Assembly: GCA_964348085.1 (NCBI GenBank)
Contig: CAYGBI010000077.1
Location: forward strand, 1 to 16,325
Direction: 5' to 3'
Length of the DNA: 16,325 nt
Source: VXYL01 sp964348085
Lineage (GTDB): Bacteria > Pseudomonadota > Gammaproteobacteria > Pseudomonadales > Azotimanducaceae
The position numbers were made by a program, and so were the translations under genes. This document shows, in pieces, positions 7,717 to 15,936 of the stretch. The notes beneath the pieces are model-generated. The model was not told the DNA's origin and ran no database searches. It saw only the letters and a list, made by a program, of their open reading frames with translations. Position 1 is the stretch's first letter. Every line of letters starts with the position of its first letter.

Positions 7717-10547
7717 CCTGCGGGCAGGGCTTCGGCCTGCTCTCGCGCCCGCTCGGCGAACGCTTCCTGCCACTCGGCGCGATGGTTCGCCGGACGCACC
7801 TCCACGGCGGTTACCTTGTATTCCGGGCAGTTGGTGGCCCAATCCGACAGTTCCGTGGTAACCACGTTGGTGCCCGTCTCCGGGTGATGGAAGGTGGTGT
7901 ACACGACGCCCGGGGCGACCCGCGTCGTCACCGTCGCGTGCAACGTAATTTCGCCGATGCGGCTGGTGATGGACACCCAGTCGCCCGTTCTGACGCCGCG
8001 CGTCTCGGCGTCCGCGGGGTGGATTTCCAGTACGTCCTCGGCCAGCCACTCGATGTTCTCCGTGCGCCGCGTCTGCGCGCCTACGTTGTACTGCGAGAGG
8101 ATGCGACCCGTCGTGAGCAGCAGCGGGAACTTGCGGTTGGCGCGTTCCGGCGTCGGTTGGTATTCGGTGCGCACGAACAATCCCTTGCCGCGCACGAACT
8201 CGTCCTCGTGCATTACCGGCGTGCCGACAGGCGCATGTTCATTGCAAGGCCATTGCACGCTGCCTTCCCGGTCCAAAAGGTCGAACGTGACGCCGGCGAA
8301 GGTCGGCGTCAGCGCGGCGATTTCCGCCAAAATGTCCTCGGCACTCTCGTAGGCCATGGGGTAGCCCATCGCGTTGGCGAGCTTTTGCGTGACCTCCCAC
8401 TCCTGCATTCCCGCCTTCGACGGCATCACGGCGCGGACGCGGTTGATGCGTCGCTCGGCGTTGACGAACGTGCCGTCCTTTTCCAAGAACGATGTACCCG
8501 GGAAGAAGACGTGCGCAAACTTGGCGGTTTCGTTCAGGAACAAGTCCTGCACGACGACGCATTCCATCGAAGCCAACGCCGCTTCCACATGTTTGGTGTT
8601 GGGGTCGGATTGGGCGATATCCTCGCCCTGGACGTAGAGCGCCTTGAAACCGCCGGCAACGGCCTGATCGAGCATGTTGGGAATGCGCAGCCCCGGTTCC
8701 GGGTCGAGATCCACGCGCCAGTGTTTGGCGAATTCGCCCCGCACTTGCTCGTCCGTCACCGGCCGGTAGCCGGGCAGCTCGTGCGGGAAAGACCCCATGT
8801 CGCAGGAACCCTGCACGTTGTTTTGCCCGCGTAGCGGATTCACGCCCACGCCCGGGCGACCGATGTTTCCGGTGGCCATGGCGATGTTCGCCATCGCCAT
8901 CACCATCGTCGAGCCTTGGCTGTGCTCGGTAACGCCCAGACCGTAGTAGATGGCGCTGTTGCCCGCCGTGGCGTAGAGCCGAGCCGCAGCACGAATGTCC
9001 TCGGCCGGCACGCCCAAGATGGGCGCGACGCTTTCCGGCGAGTTGGCGTCCTCCTTGGCGAACGCGAGCCACTCCCGGAACGATGGCAGGTCGCAACGCT
9101 CGGCGACGAAGTCGTGGTCGATCAGCCCCTCCGTCGCCACCACATGTGCGAAGGCGTTGATCATCGGCACGTTGGTGCCGGGTTTGAGGGGCAAGTGATA
9201 GTTGGCTTCGATGTGCGGCGAGCGCACCAAGTCGATCTTGCGCGGATCGCACACCACCAACTTTGCGCCTTGGCGGAGACGCCGCTTCATCTGCGAGGCG
9301 AATACCGGATGCCCGTCGGTGGGGTTGGCGCCGATCACCACGATGACATCCGCGTCGGCCACGGAGTCGAAGTTCTGCGTGCCGGCGGAGGTGCCGAATG
9401 CCTGCTTCAAGCCGTAACCAGTCGGCGAGTGGCACACCCGGGCGCAGGTATCCACGTTGTTGTTGCCGAACGCGGCGCGCACCATTTTCTGCACCACCCA
9501 CACTTCTTCGTTGGTGCAGCGCGAGGAGGTGATGCCACCGATGGACGTGCGGCCGTACTTGGCTTGAACGGCCTTGAGGCGACGGGCGGCGGTGTCGATC
9601 GCCTCCGGCCAAGAGACTTCCCGCCACGGATCGTGGATCGAATCGCGCACCATCGGCGTGGTGATGCGTTCCCGGTGGTTGGCGTAACCCCAAGCGAAGC
9701 GGCCTTTGACACACGAATGGCCGTGGTTGGCCTTGCCGTCCTTGTGCGGCGTCATGCGCACGACTTGGTCGCCCTTCACCTCGGCGCGGAACGAGCAGCC
9801 GACGCCGCAGTAGGCGCAGGTGGTGTCAACGGCGCGGTCCGGCACACCGTGCGCGACGACGGACTTCTCGATCAAGGTCGCAGTCGGACACGCCTGCACG
9901 CAGGCGCCGCAGGACACGCACTCGGAGTTGAAGAAATCTTCGGCACCGGTAGCTACCTTGGAAGCGAAGCCCCGGCCGTTGATGGTGAGTGCGAACGTGC
10001 CTTGCACCTCGTCGCAGGCGCGCACGCAGCGGGAACAGACGATGCACTTGGCGGGGTCGAACTGGAAATACGGGTTGGAGGTGTCTTTGACTGCATCGAG
10101 GTGAGTCGCGCCCTCTTGGTAGCGCACTTCGCGCAGCCCAACCGCGCCGGCGACGTCCTGCAACTCGCAGTCGCCGTTGGTGGCGCAGGTGAGGCAATCC
10201 AGCGGGTGGTCGGAGATGTAGAGTTCCAAGACGCCGCGGCGCACTCGGGCGACCTGTTCGGTCTGCGTGCGCACCGTCATCCCTTCCTGTACGGGTTCCG
10301 TGCAGGAGGCGATCAGGCCCCGGCGCCCGTCGATTTCGACGAGACATACGCGACAGGAACCAAACGCCTTCAGGTTGTCAGTGGCGCAAAGCTTGGGGAT
10401 TTCCAAACCGGCCTCGCGCGCCGCGCGCATGATGGATGTGCCCGCGGACACGGTTACCGGCTGGCCGTCAATCGTAAGCTGCACATCGTGGGCCGCGCCG
10501 TTGCCGTTCACGGGCGGCGTGCCGAAATCGGGAAGGGCGGTGCTCAT
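7713..10547 (-). CDS. fdsA: NAD-dependent formate dehydrogenase, catalytic alpha subunit FdsA
   Basis: A 944-residue catalytic subunit that oxidises formate to CO2 at a molybdenum (or tungsten) bis-MGD centre. In order: a plant-type [2Fe-2S] site (C54, C65, C68, C82); a His-Cys3 cluster (H114, C118, C121, C127); two ferredoxin-like [4Fe-4S] sets (C168/171/174/178 and C210/213/216/220); and the proximal [4Fe-4S] cluster (C244, C247, C251, C279). The molybdopterin domains follow. The metal ligand is C372 in ARVCHSPTG, so this is the cysteine form, not selenocysteine; H373 next to it is the conserved catalytic His. The length matches FdsA. The longer frame to 10619 is rejected because the ATG at 10547 overlaps the fdsB stop (ATGA). 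Electrons pass to FdsB, then NAD+. Confidence 0.97.
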   Translation of the reverse strand: MSTALPDFGTPPVNGNGAAHDVQLTIDGQPVTVSAGTSIMRAAREAGLEIPKLCATDNLKAFGSCRVCLVEIDGRRGLIASCTEPVQEGMTVRTQTEQVARVRRGVLELYISDHPLDCLTCATNGDCELQDVAGAVGLREVRYQEGATHLDAVKDTSNPYFQFDPAKCIVCSRCVRACDEVQGTFALTINGRGFASKVATGAEDFFNSECVSCGACVQACPTATLIEKSVVAHGVPDRAVDTTCAYCGVGCSFRAEVKGDQVVRMTPHKDGKANHGHSCVKGRFAWGYANHRERITTPMVRDSIHDPWREVSWPEAIDTAARRLKAVQAKYGRTSIGGITSSRCTNEEVWVVQKMVRAAFGNNNVDTCARVCHSPTGYGLKQAFGTSAGTQNFDSVADADVIVVIGANPTDGHPVFASQMKRRLRQGAKLVVCDPRKIDLVRSPHIEANYHLPLKPGTNVPMINAFAHVVATEGLIDHDFVAERCDLPSFREWLAFAKEDANSPESVAPILGVPAEDIRAAARLYATAGNSAIYYGLGVTEHSQGSTMVMAMANIAMATGNIGRPGVGVNPLRGQNNVQGSCDMGSFPHELPGYRPVTDEQVRGEFAKHWRVDLDPEPGLRIPNMLDQAVAGGFKALYVQGEDIAQSDPNTKHVEAALASMECVVVQDLFLNETAKFAHVFFPGTSFLEKDGTFVNAERRINRVRAVMPSKAGMQEWEVTQKLANAMGYPMAYESAEDILAEIAALTPTFAGVTFDLLDREGSVQWPCNEHAPVGTPVMHEDEFVRGKGLFVRTEYQPTPERANRKFPLLLTTGRILSQYNVGAQTRRTENIEWLAEDVLEIHPADAETRGVRTGDWVSITSRIGEITLHATVTTRVAPGVVYTTFHHPETGTNVVTTELSDWATNCPEYKVTAVEVRPANHRAEWQEAFAERAREQAEALPAG

Positions 10548-12052
10548 GGTTGAAAGTCCTCTCGAAACCGCTTCATGGCGCTGGTGACGGGAATGGGCGT
10601 CATGCCGCCCATCTGACACAGGCTGGCGGTTTCCATCACCTCGCAGAGATCTTCAATAATAGTCATTTCCTGCGCGGTGGCGCGACCCTCCGCCCGGGCG
10701 CGAAGCACAGCGTCCATGGTCTCCTTGCCGCGCACCGCCCCGAGCCGGCACGGCGTGCATTTGCCGCAGGACTCCACCTCGCAGAACTCGAACGCATAGC
10801 GCGCCTGCTCGGCGAGGTCCACGGTGTCGTCGTAGACCACGACACCCCCGTGGCCCACACCGGCGCCGAGTTCGGCCAGCGCCTCGTAGGTGATGGGTGT
10901 CGCCAACTCGTCCGGCGTCAAATAAGCCCCCAAGGGGCCGCCGACCTGCACCGTGCGGATGGCTCGGCCACTGCGCGTGCCGCCGCCGTAGCCGTTGACC
11001 AGTTCATCCAAGGTGATGCCGAACGGCACCTCCACCAAGCCGCCGCGACGAACGTTGCCGGCCACTTGCAGCGGCATAGTGCCGGTAGAGCGGCCAACCC
11101 CGAAGTTCGCATACCACTCGCCGCCGTTGGCGAATATCGCCGGCACGGACGCGAAGGAGATCACGTTGTGGACCAAGGTCGGCTCGCCGAACAAACCGCT
11201 GACCGCCGGCACCGGCGGCTTGGCGCGAATCTCCCCGCGTTTCCCCTCCAAGCTCTCTAGCAGGGACGTCTCTTCGCCGCAGATGTATGCGCCAGCGCCA
11301 ATGAAGAGTTCCAAATCGAAGACGCGGCCACTGCCCAAGATGTTGTCGCCGAGCAGACCCGCCGCGTACGCCTCGTCCAACGCGGCCTGAAAGACCCGTT
11401 CGGCGATCGGGTACTCCGAACGCAGATAGACATAGCCGGCGGTGGCACCGGTGGCGAGCGCCGCGAGCGTCATGCCCTCGATCAGCCGGTAGGGATCGCC
11501 TTCGAGCAGCAGCCGATCCGCGAAGGTGCCGGAATCGCCCTCGTCCGCGTTGCAGACGAGGTACTTTTGCTTGCTGGGCGTGTCGAACACCGTGCGCCAC
11601 TTGATGTGCGCAGGGAAACCCGCCCCGCCGCGGCCACGCAAGCCCGAGGCTTCGACTTCCGCAATCAACGCTTGCGGATCCCGGTCGAGGCATTGGTCGA
11701 GCACGGTGGCCTTGGGCAACGCCAAGGGGTCGTCCTCACCGGCGCGATCAAAGATCACCCGCGTTTGGCGGCGGAGGTAATCGATGTCGCCTACTTCGCC
11801 CAAGCACTTCGCGTGCGCCGCGCCCTCGCGCAGCAGACCGGGGACGTCGCCCTCGGCGACATTCCGGAAGCAAAGCCTAGCCTCGCCGGTGGCGAGTTCC
11901 ACTAGCGGCTCCGCCCACGCCATACCCCGCGAACCATTGCGCACCACGGCAACGCCGGCGCGCGCCAACGCGGCGGCGACGGCGTCGGCACCGGCGGCGA
12001 CCGCGGAGGTGTCTAGCGGCACATAAGCCGTGGTGGCTGCGGAGGCTGGCAT
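10544..12052 (-). CDS. fdsB: NAD-dependent formate dehydrogenase, beta subunit FdsB (NuoF-like)
   Basis: A 502-residue diaphorase subunit that takes electrons from FdsA and reduces NAD+ through FMN. Residues about 1-95 form the FdsB-specific N-terminal domain. Residues about 137-148 are the glycine-rich NAD(H) loop (GLRGRGGAGFPA). IGAGAYICGEETSLLES (251-267) belongs to the FMN-binding region. Residues 424-479 carry the [4Fe-4S] ligands (ESCGKCTPC: C429, C432, C435; and SLCQMGG: C479). It is about the size of known FdsB proteins. No Shine-Dalgarno precedes the ATG at 12052-12050; a TGATATATT element sits just upstream (separate entry). The normal upstream partner fdsG is absent, and a PIN-domain gene ends 12 bases before this start. 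Confidence 0.96.
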   Translation of the reverse strand: MPASAATTAYVPLDTSAVAAGADAVAAALARAGVAVVRNGSRGMAWAEPLVELATGEARLCFRNVAEGDVPGLLREGAAHAKCLGEVGDIDYLRRQTRVIFDRAGEDDPLALPKATVLDQCLDRDPQALIAEVEASGLRGRGGAGFPAHIKWRTVFDTPSKQKYLVCNADEGDSGTFADRLLLEGDPYRLIEGMTLAALATGATAGYVYLRSEYPIAERVFQAALDEAYAAGLLGDNILGSGRVFDLELFIGAGAYICGEETSLLESLEGKRGEIRAKPPVPAVSGLFGEPTLVHNVISFASVPAIFANGGEWYANFGVGRSTGTMPLQVAGNVRRGGLVEVPFGITLDELVNGYGGGTRSGRAIRTVQVGGPLGAYLTPDELATPITYEALAELGAGVGHGGVVVYDDTVDLAEQARYAFEFCEVESCGKCTPCRLGAVRGKETMDAVLRARAEGRATAQEMTIIEDLCEVMETASLCQMGGMTPIPVTSAMKRFREDFQP

Positions 12053-12058
12053 GGCTTG

Positions 12059-12067
12059 AATATATCA
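12059..12067 (-). promoter_or_regulatory. Candidate extended -10 promoter for the fds genes, possibly leaderless
   Basis: On the minus strand TGATATATT (an extended TGn plus TATATT) ends 6 bases before the fdsB ATG, so transcription would begin at or next to the start codon. The TGA of the PIN gene is part of this element. I find no good -35 box 17-18 bases upstream (CCGTGC there), and no Shine-Dalgarno before fdsB, which fits a leaderless message. A 6+1+6 palindrome (ATCAAG-G-CTTGAT, 12064-12076) overlaps it and could be an operator. This is a pattern-based guess. Confidence 0.35.
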
Positions 12068-12496
12068 AGGCTTGATGATATGCACGGATGCGTTATTCGC
12101 CTGCGGCACGGCGACGCTTGAGACGCCTCGGTCGAGCGTCACGAACCGCGCACCGTGGGAAACCGACAGCGCGAGCAGATAGATGTCGGTCAACTGCTTG
12201 TGCCCTTTGATGTGCCTGTGTGCGACATGACGTCGGTCGAGCAGCGAGATGTTGTCGGCAAGGAACTTGTGACGGGGTTTGGCGACCGCCTGCGAGAGTA
12301 TCTCGATGGCCTGCTTGATACTGATTCTGTTGGGGTATTTTTCTTGGGTTACGATACGCAGATAGCCATTCTGCGTGATCGGGCAAGAGGCCCAGAGATC
12401 CTTGTGCTGGTCCAACCATCCCGTGGTCGCCGCGTGATACTTATGGGTGGCGTCGAGCATGCTGATCAAGACGTTGACGTCCAGCAAACTCGTCAT
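12065..12496 (-). CDS. vapC: PIN-domain ribonuclease (VapC-like toxin)
   Basis: A 143-residue PIN-domain protein. The first acidic residue is in SLLDVNVLISMLD (D6). The family segment TQNGYLRIV (41-49) has Gln-Asn where an acidic residue is often seen, and the C-terminal metal-binding part reads HKQLTDIYLLAL (D104) followed by VTLDRGV (D122). VapC toxins cleave tRNA or rRNA with Mg2+ and are held inactive by a partner antitoxin, which is normally a small gene just upstream. Here no small antitoxin gene is present; the ATG (12496-12494) overlaps the TGA of the 356-residue gene as TGATG. An alternative TTG start lies one codon earlier. The sequence is visibly more AT-rich than the fds genes, which suggests horizontal acquisition. 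Its target is unknown. Confidence 0.87.
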   Translation of the reverse strand: MTSLLDVNVLISMLDATHKYHAATTGWLDQHKDLWASCPITQNGYLRIVTQEKYPNRISIKQAIEILSQAVAKPRHKFLADNISLLDRRHVAHRHIKGHKQLTDIYLLALSVSHGARFVTLDRGVSSVAVPQANNASVHIIKP

Positions 12497-13566
12497 CAAA
12501 TCCCCAACTCGTCGCGCAGAGCGTTCACGTCGTCATCAGTGACGACGGCCCCGCCCAGTGGGATCGGCGCGCCCGCATCTTTTTTTTCTTGTTGGTTCGC
12601 CAACATGATGACGACTGTCGCGTCAAAGCCTTGGGAATAGCTCCGGCGCTCATACCGCTCGGGAACCGCATACGCCAACGAAAGCCGACCCGTATCGTTG
12701 CGCCGGCGAAGTGCGTCTAATGCAAGCGCCTGAAGTTTCGTGCCGAGTGGTGCTACATAAACATCCCGGCATCCCTCTTGGTGCAAGGCATGAAGCTGCT
12801 CCGCGAGGACATCGAGACACCGTTCCACATCGTCCGTCGGTGCGACGGCTCGCCGATACTGCCGGTTGTACACGGTTCGCTGAATCAAGCTCGCATTGGC
12901 CCGCTCGCTGTACGCCGCCATGTCGCGAGTAAACCCCGGATCGCCCATCAACACGACACAAAGGTCCGGCTCTATTTCTTGGACGATGCGTTCCAGACGG
13001 CGAGGTTCATGGCCAAGGAGTGCGATGAGGCCCGTGCCCGTGCTCGCTCGATCCGCGCCGCGGTACGGCAAGTACACCGTCTTGCGGATGCCGTAGCTCA
13101 GCTCTTTCCCAAACGCCGTAGCGTAGAGCAACGGCTTTGTGTAACAGATGCGAATGACATCCACGCCGAGCCAGTCGCTCAGGAACCGTAGCAGCAAGAG
13201 CAGGTGTAGTTTGGTGAAGCACGTCGCATCGAGAGTCACGGATCGAACGGCACCTAGCAGTTGCTCTCTGGTGACATAGGTGTGAAATGCGCCGACAACG
13301 CTGAACGGATCGCCCACTTGGCAGTGCAGCACATCCACCGTGCGAGACTTCATGCGCAAGGAGACTTCGATCTCCCGGGTGTGCCGTCGTCCCGATTCGA
13401 TATCGAGCGTGTCGTCGTAGCTGAACACGACGGCTCGATCAACGTCACCGTCGAGCAGTGCGGCGGCGCGAACCGACCGTGGTTCGAAACTACCAGCAAC
13501 CAAGAAGAGCTCAGCGTCCGCGTCGTCGCCGACCTCAATGCGGTCTACAGGTTCGAGAGCGGCCAC
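12496..13566 (-). CDS. Uncharacterised 356-aa alpha/beta protein paired with the P-loop NTPase
   Basis: I cannot assign this protein to a named family. Alternating hydrophobic strands and helices suggest a Rossmann-like alpha/beta fold. Segments that look conserved are ELFLVAGSFEPRS (19-31), ICYTKPLLY (140-148), ALLGHEPRRLERI (182-194), CVVLMGDPGFTRDM (203-216) and VAPLGTKLQALAL (271-283). The G-D-P and P-L-G-T-K turns could form a ligand pocket. A charged tail follows from about 322 and ends TDDDVNALRDELGI. Translation begins at a GTG whose GAGG ribosome binding site overlaps the NTPase stop (TGAGG), 12 bases away. It ends in a TGATG overlap with the PIN gene. The coupling implies that the three products act together; a sensor or effector role in defence is inference only. 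Confidence 0.75.
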   Translation of the reverse strand: MAALEPVDRIEVGDDADAELFLVAGSFEPRSVRAAALLDGDVDRAVVFSYDDTLDIESGRRHTREIEVSLRMKSRTVDVLHCQVGDPFSVVGAFHTYVTREQLLGAVRSVTLDATCFTKLHLLLLLRFLSDWLGVDVIRICYTKPLLYATAFGKELSYGIRKTVYLPYRGADRASTGTGLIALLGHEPRRLERIVQEIEPDLCVVLMGDPGFTRDMAAYSERANASLIQRTVYNRQYRRAVAPTDDVERCLDVLAEQLHALHQEGCRDVYVAPLGTKLQALALDALRRRNDTGRLSLAYAVPERYERRSYSQGFDATVVIMLANQQEKKDAGAPIPLGGAVVTDDDVNALRDELGI

Positions 13567-13578
13567 GGCGCCGCAACC

Positions 13579-15936
13579 TCACGCATCGACGAAGCGCACG
13601 ACCCGCTCCACTAGTTCGGCCTCTCCCTCCCATCGGAAACACTCCGCGCCCGAGACGCGGTCAAGCGGGCGGAGGATTGCGGGTTCCGTGTTGGAGGTGT
13701 GCAATACGCGCCACCCTCGCTTGCCGGCAAAAAGGCCCAACTTGTAGCTCTGGATCACGTCCGACCCATCGGCAGCCGAGGTGTCAATCACGCCGATCTT
13801 GGTTGTAAACGCGCAAAGCACCGGTACCTGCAGCGCGTTGGCGGCGTAGGACGTCATGTCCGCCTCCGTGATCATGGACCATCCGCAAGCCCCCAAACGT
13901 TGCCGGATTTCGTCCAGCGGGATGCGATCCGCAACAATATCGGGTACGGATAGATAGACGGTCTTGTCGCGCTTTCGCCTCGGTCGCAACGACACGCCAG
14001 TAAGGGCAACGCTGGCGAATTCGCTCGGCTGCGCCATGAGTTGCTCGGCGGCGGCGCGAAGCTCGGCGGCGAACCGACGGTAGTCCGCATCATCCGCTTG
14101 GCGCGAGACCGTCACCAGCGGCGGCAAGCCCGACGGCGCTTCCAAAGGCGCCCCACCGTTGTCGAGCCGACCTACGATTACGTCGACTGGTTGGAGCGCC
14201 CCCGCGCAAAGCCCAACTTCGAACATGGTGCGGCAGGTCGCCACTTGGCCACCGATAAGCGCGACACGGGCCTTGGCGATCTTGCGCCGCGTGTTGCCGA
14301 ACCAAGCAGAACGTCGGTCGGTTTGCCGAATCTTGGGGAAGGAGAATCCGGCGAGACGTAGTGCCTGGGTCACCGCTGCCCGGCGCGGATCGGTGGGATC
14401 GATGAAAGAACTCGACAGATAGACGACCGGGTCCGACTTCTCTTTAGTGGCACGAGTGGCACGATAGGGGTGACTTGTGCGGGACTCGCTCTCGATGAAC
14501 TTGCGATCTACGGGCAACGGCGGGCTAGTCGGCGTGTCAAGCGGGATATCCAGTTCAGGCAAGGCGCCGCGGCTCAATCGGAAGCTCCCGGGCACGTCGA
14601 ACAAGGAAGCGTGCGCCCTTTCTCCGTACCGCAGGAAGCCGCCGGCGAACGCGGGACGGAGCGGCGCCGCCAAGTCGTCCGGAAGCGCCCTGTTCGCAAA
14701 GAGGTCAGGTTCATCCGGCCGAAACTCGAATCCAATAGACCGACTCTCCTCCGGCACCCCCTTCACCCGTTGTGCCAGCGAACGGCATAGACGGCGCGAT
14801 CCGTCGTCCGCGTTCTGGTGGCCGAAGTCGCGCGACCACATACGGATGACTTCATCCTGCATCTTCGGCGGTACCGGCTCGAAGGTCTCGCCAGCGGCGC
14901 CTTCCGCCCTCCGTCCCGCGAATATCGCGGCGCAGATCAGCAAAAGGTCTTGGGGGTTGCCGGAGGACGCGGCGCAGATTGCGTCGAACCCCGAATATGG
15001 ATGGTCCGCGTTACGCGGCAAAACCTCCCGGACGTCGGGAACGGCGAGTCCTCGCGTGGCAAGCACTTTGCCGACGATTTGTTTCATATGCGAAATGTAC
15101 GCGGCGCCGAGTTCATCCGGCCGATCCATGTGAAGGACAAAGACATCGGTGTTCTGCTCCTTCGGCGGACCCGACGGAGTGTCCAACGTGCGCCATTCGA
15201 ACGGGCGAACGGCGAGTTTCACGCAGTAGGGCTGGCCGCGCTGCAGGAGGCCGTTCAACACGGTCTGGCAGGCGGGTGGCACAGGGGAGGACTCGTCAAG
15301 AAGGACATAGAGGCACGGCTTATCCCGCTCAAGCCACGAATTGGCGCACCGAAGGGCCTTTGCCAGCCGGGCGAAAATGGTCGGAAGGTCGCCGAGCGGC
15401 TGCCATGCGCATCGTCCAGAGATCAACCAAGACTGGATGCTGGACTCGACCTGCATTTGCAGGCGCGAGCAGTTGCCGGCCACGTCGCCGCCGTCGAACC
15501 CGCCGGGGAAGCGAAACACCGCGTTGAAGTCTGGACGCGTTAGCTGCTCGTACTCGTCCGCCAACTCACAGAGGCTGCGTACGATTTCAAGCGCAAGGTA
15601 GTCCGCGAAGACTTGCTGGAACTGCCGAATTAGAGGCCGGTCCGCGCCCCCTTCGCCGTCGGCGAATAGGACGTGGAAAATGGCCGCGACTCGGGACACA
15701 TGCGTGTATACGCCGACAAAGTCAGGGTGCTGCTCGCGGCCTGCCAACGTGCGATAGTCGAGCTGGCGCAGGGCCATGGTCTTCCCTGTGCCCCGGGCGC
15801 CGACGACGATTTGATTAATAGGAGACCGAAGATCCCCCCAGATGGGGCTTGCGTCGCGCACAAAGAGGCTCGCCACATCTTCGGGAGAGTGGGTGTCCGC
15901 CTTGGCAATACCGTAGAACGGGTTGTAGTCGTCCAA
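13579..15936 (-). CDS. P-loop NTPase (ORC/STAND-like) with two C-terminal deoxyribosyltransferase/TIR-like domains
   Basis: A 785-residue multidomain protein. The N-terminus begins MDDYNPF and carries a Walker A loop (VVGARGTGKT, 44-53; K52, T53), a Walker B strand (CLYVLLDES; D214, E215) and a sensor-like SGNPQDLL (325-332) of the type seen in ORC/Cdc6 and STAND ATPases. A linker of about 400-500 follows. Residues about 503-630 form an alpha/beta domain resembling nucleoside deoxyribosyltransferase/TIR-like folds: VVYLSSSFIDPTDPRR, then KIAKARVALIGG, then MFEVGLCAGA with a candidate catalytic E573. Residues about 658-785 look like a second, diverged copy (KTVYLSVPDI; SYKLGLFAGKRGWRVL). The start is a TTG (15936-15934), as no ATG or GTG lies between it and the upstream stop. 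The protein probably oligomerises or switches on NTP binding to license the C-terminal domains. Confidence 0.8.
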   Translation of the reverse strand: MDDYNPFYGIAKADTHSPEDVASLFVRDASPIWGDLRSPINQIVVGARGTGKTMALRQLDYRTLAGREQHPDFVGVYTHVSRVAAIFHVLFADGEGGADRPLIRQFQQVFADYLALEIVRSLCELADEYEQLTRPDFNAVFRFPGGFDGGDVAGNCSRLQMQVESSIQSWLISGRCAWQPLGDLPTIFARLAKALRCANSWLERDKPCLYVLLDESSPVPPACQTVLNGLLQRGQPYCVKLAVRPFEWRTLDTPSGPPKEQNTDVFVLHMDRPDELGAAYISHMKQIVGKVLATRGLAVPDVREVLPRNADHPYSGFDAICAASSGNPQDLLLICAAIFAGRRAEGAAGETFEPVPPKMQDEVIRMWSRDFGHQNADDGSRRLCRSLAQRVKGVPEESRSIGFEFRPDEPDLFANRALPDDLAAPLRPAFAGGFLRYGERAHASLFDVPGSFRLSRGALPELDIPLDTPTSPPLPVDRKFIESESRTSHPYRATRATKEKSDPVVYLSSSFIDPTDPRRAAVTQALRLAGFSFPKIRQTDRRSAWFGNTRRKIAKARVALIGGQVATCRTMFEVGLCAGALQPVDVIVGRLDNGGAPLEAPSGLPPLVTVSRQADDADYRRFAAELRAAAEQLMAQPSEFASVALTGVSLRPRRKRDKTVYLSVPDIVADRIPLDEIRQRLGACGWSMITEADMTSYAANALQVPVLCAFTTKIGVIDTSAADGSDVIQSYKLGLFAGKRGWRVLHTSNTEPAILRPLDRVSGAECFRWEGEAELVERVVRFVDA

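Noticed and set aside
7717..8049. Longer FdhD reading from 8049
   Set aside because: The extra 111 codons lie inside fdsA in another frame. The ATG at 7716 overlaps the fdsA stop and gives the normal FdhD length.
7713..10547. Selenocysteine-containing formate dehydrogenase
   Set aside because: The active-site codon gives Cys (ARVCHSPTG) in an uninterrupted frame with no in-frame TGA.
7215..10553. Two long plus-strand open frames (7215-8834 and 8916-10553) opposite fdsA and fdhD
   Set aside because: They are antisense to strongly recognisable formate dehydrogenase genes and show no family motifs. Long antisense frames are expected from the high GC at third codon positions.
10548..10619. Longer FdsA reading from 10619
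   Set aside because: The extension overlaps the conserved C-terminal end of fdsB. The ATG at 10547 in an ATGA overlap fits the pattern of the cluster.
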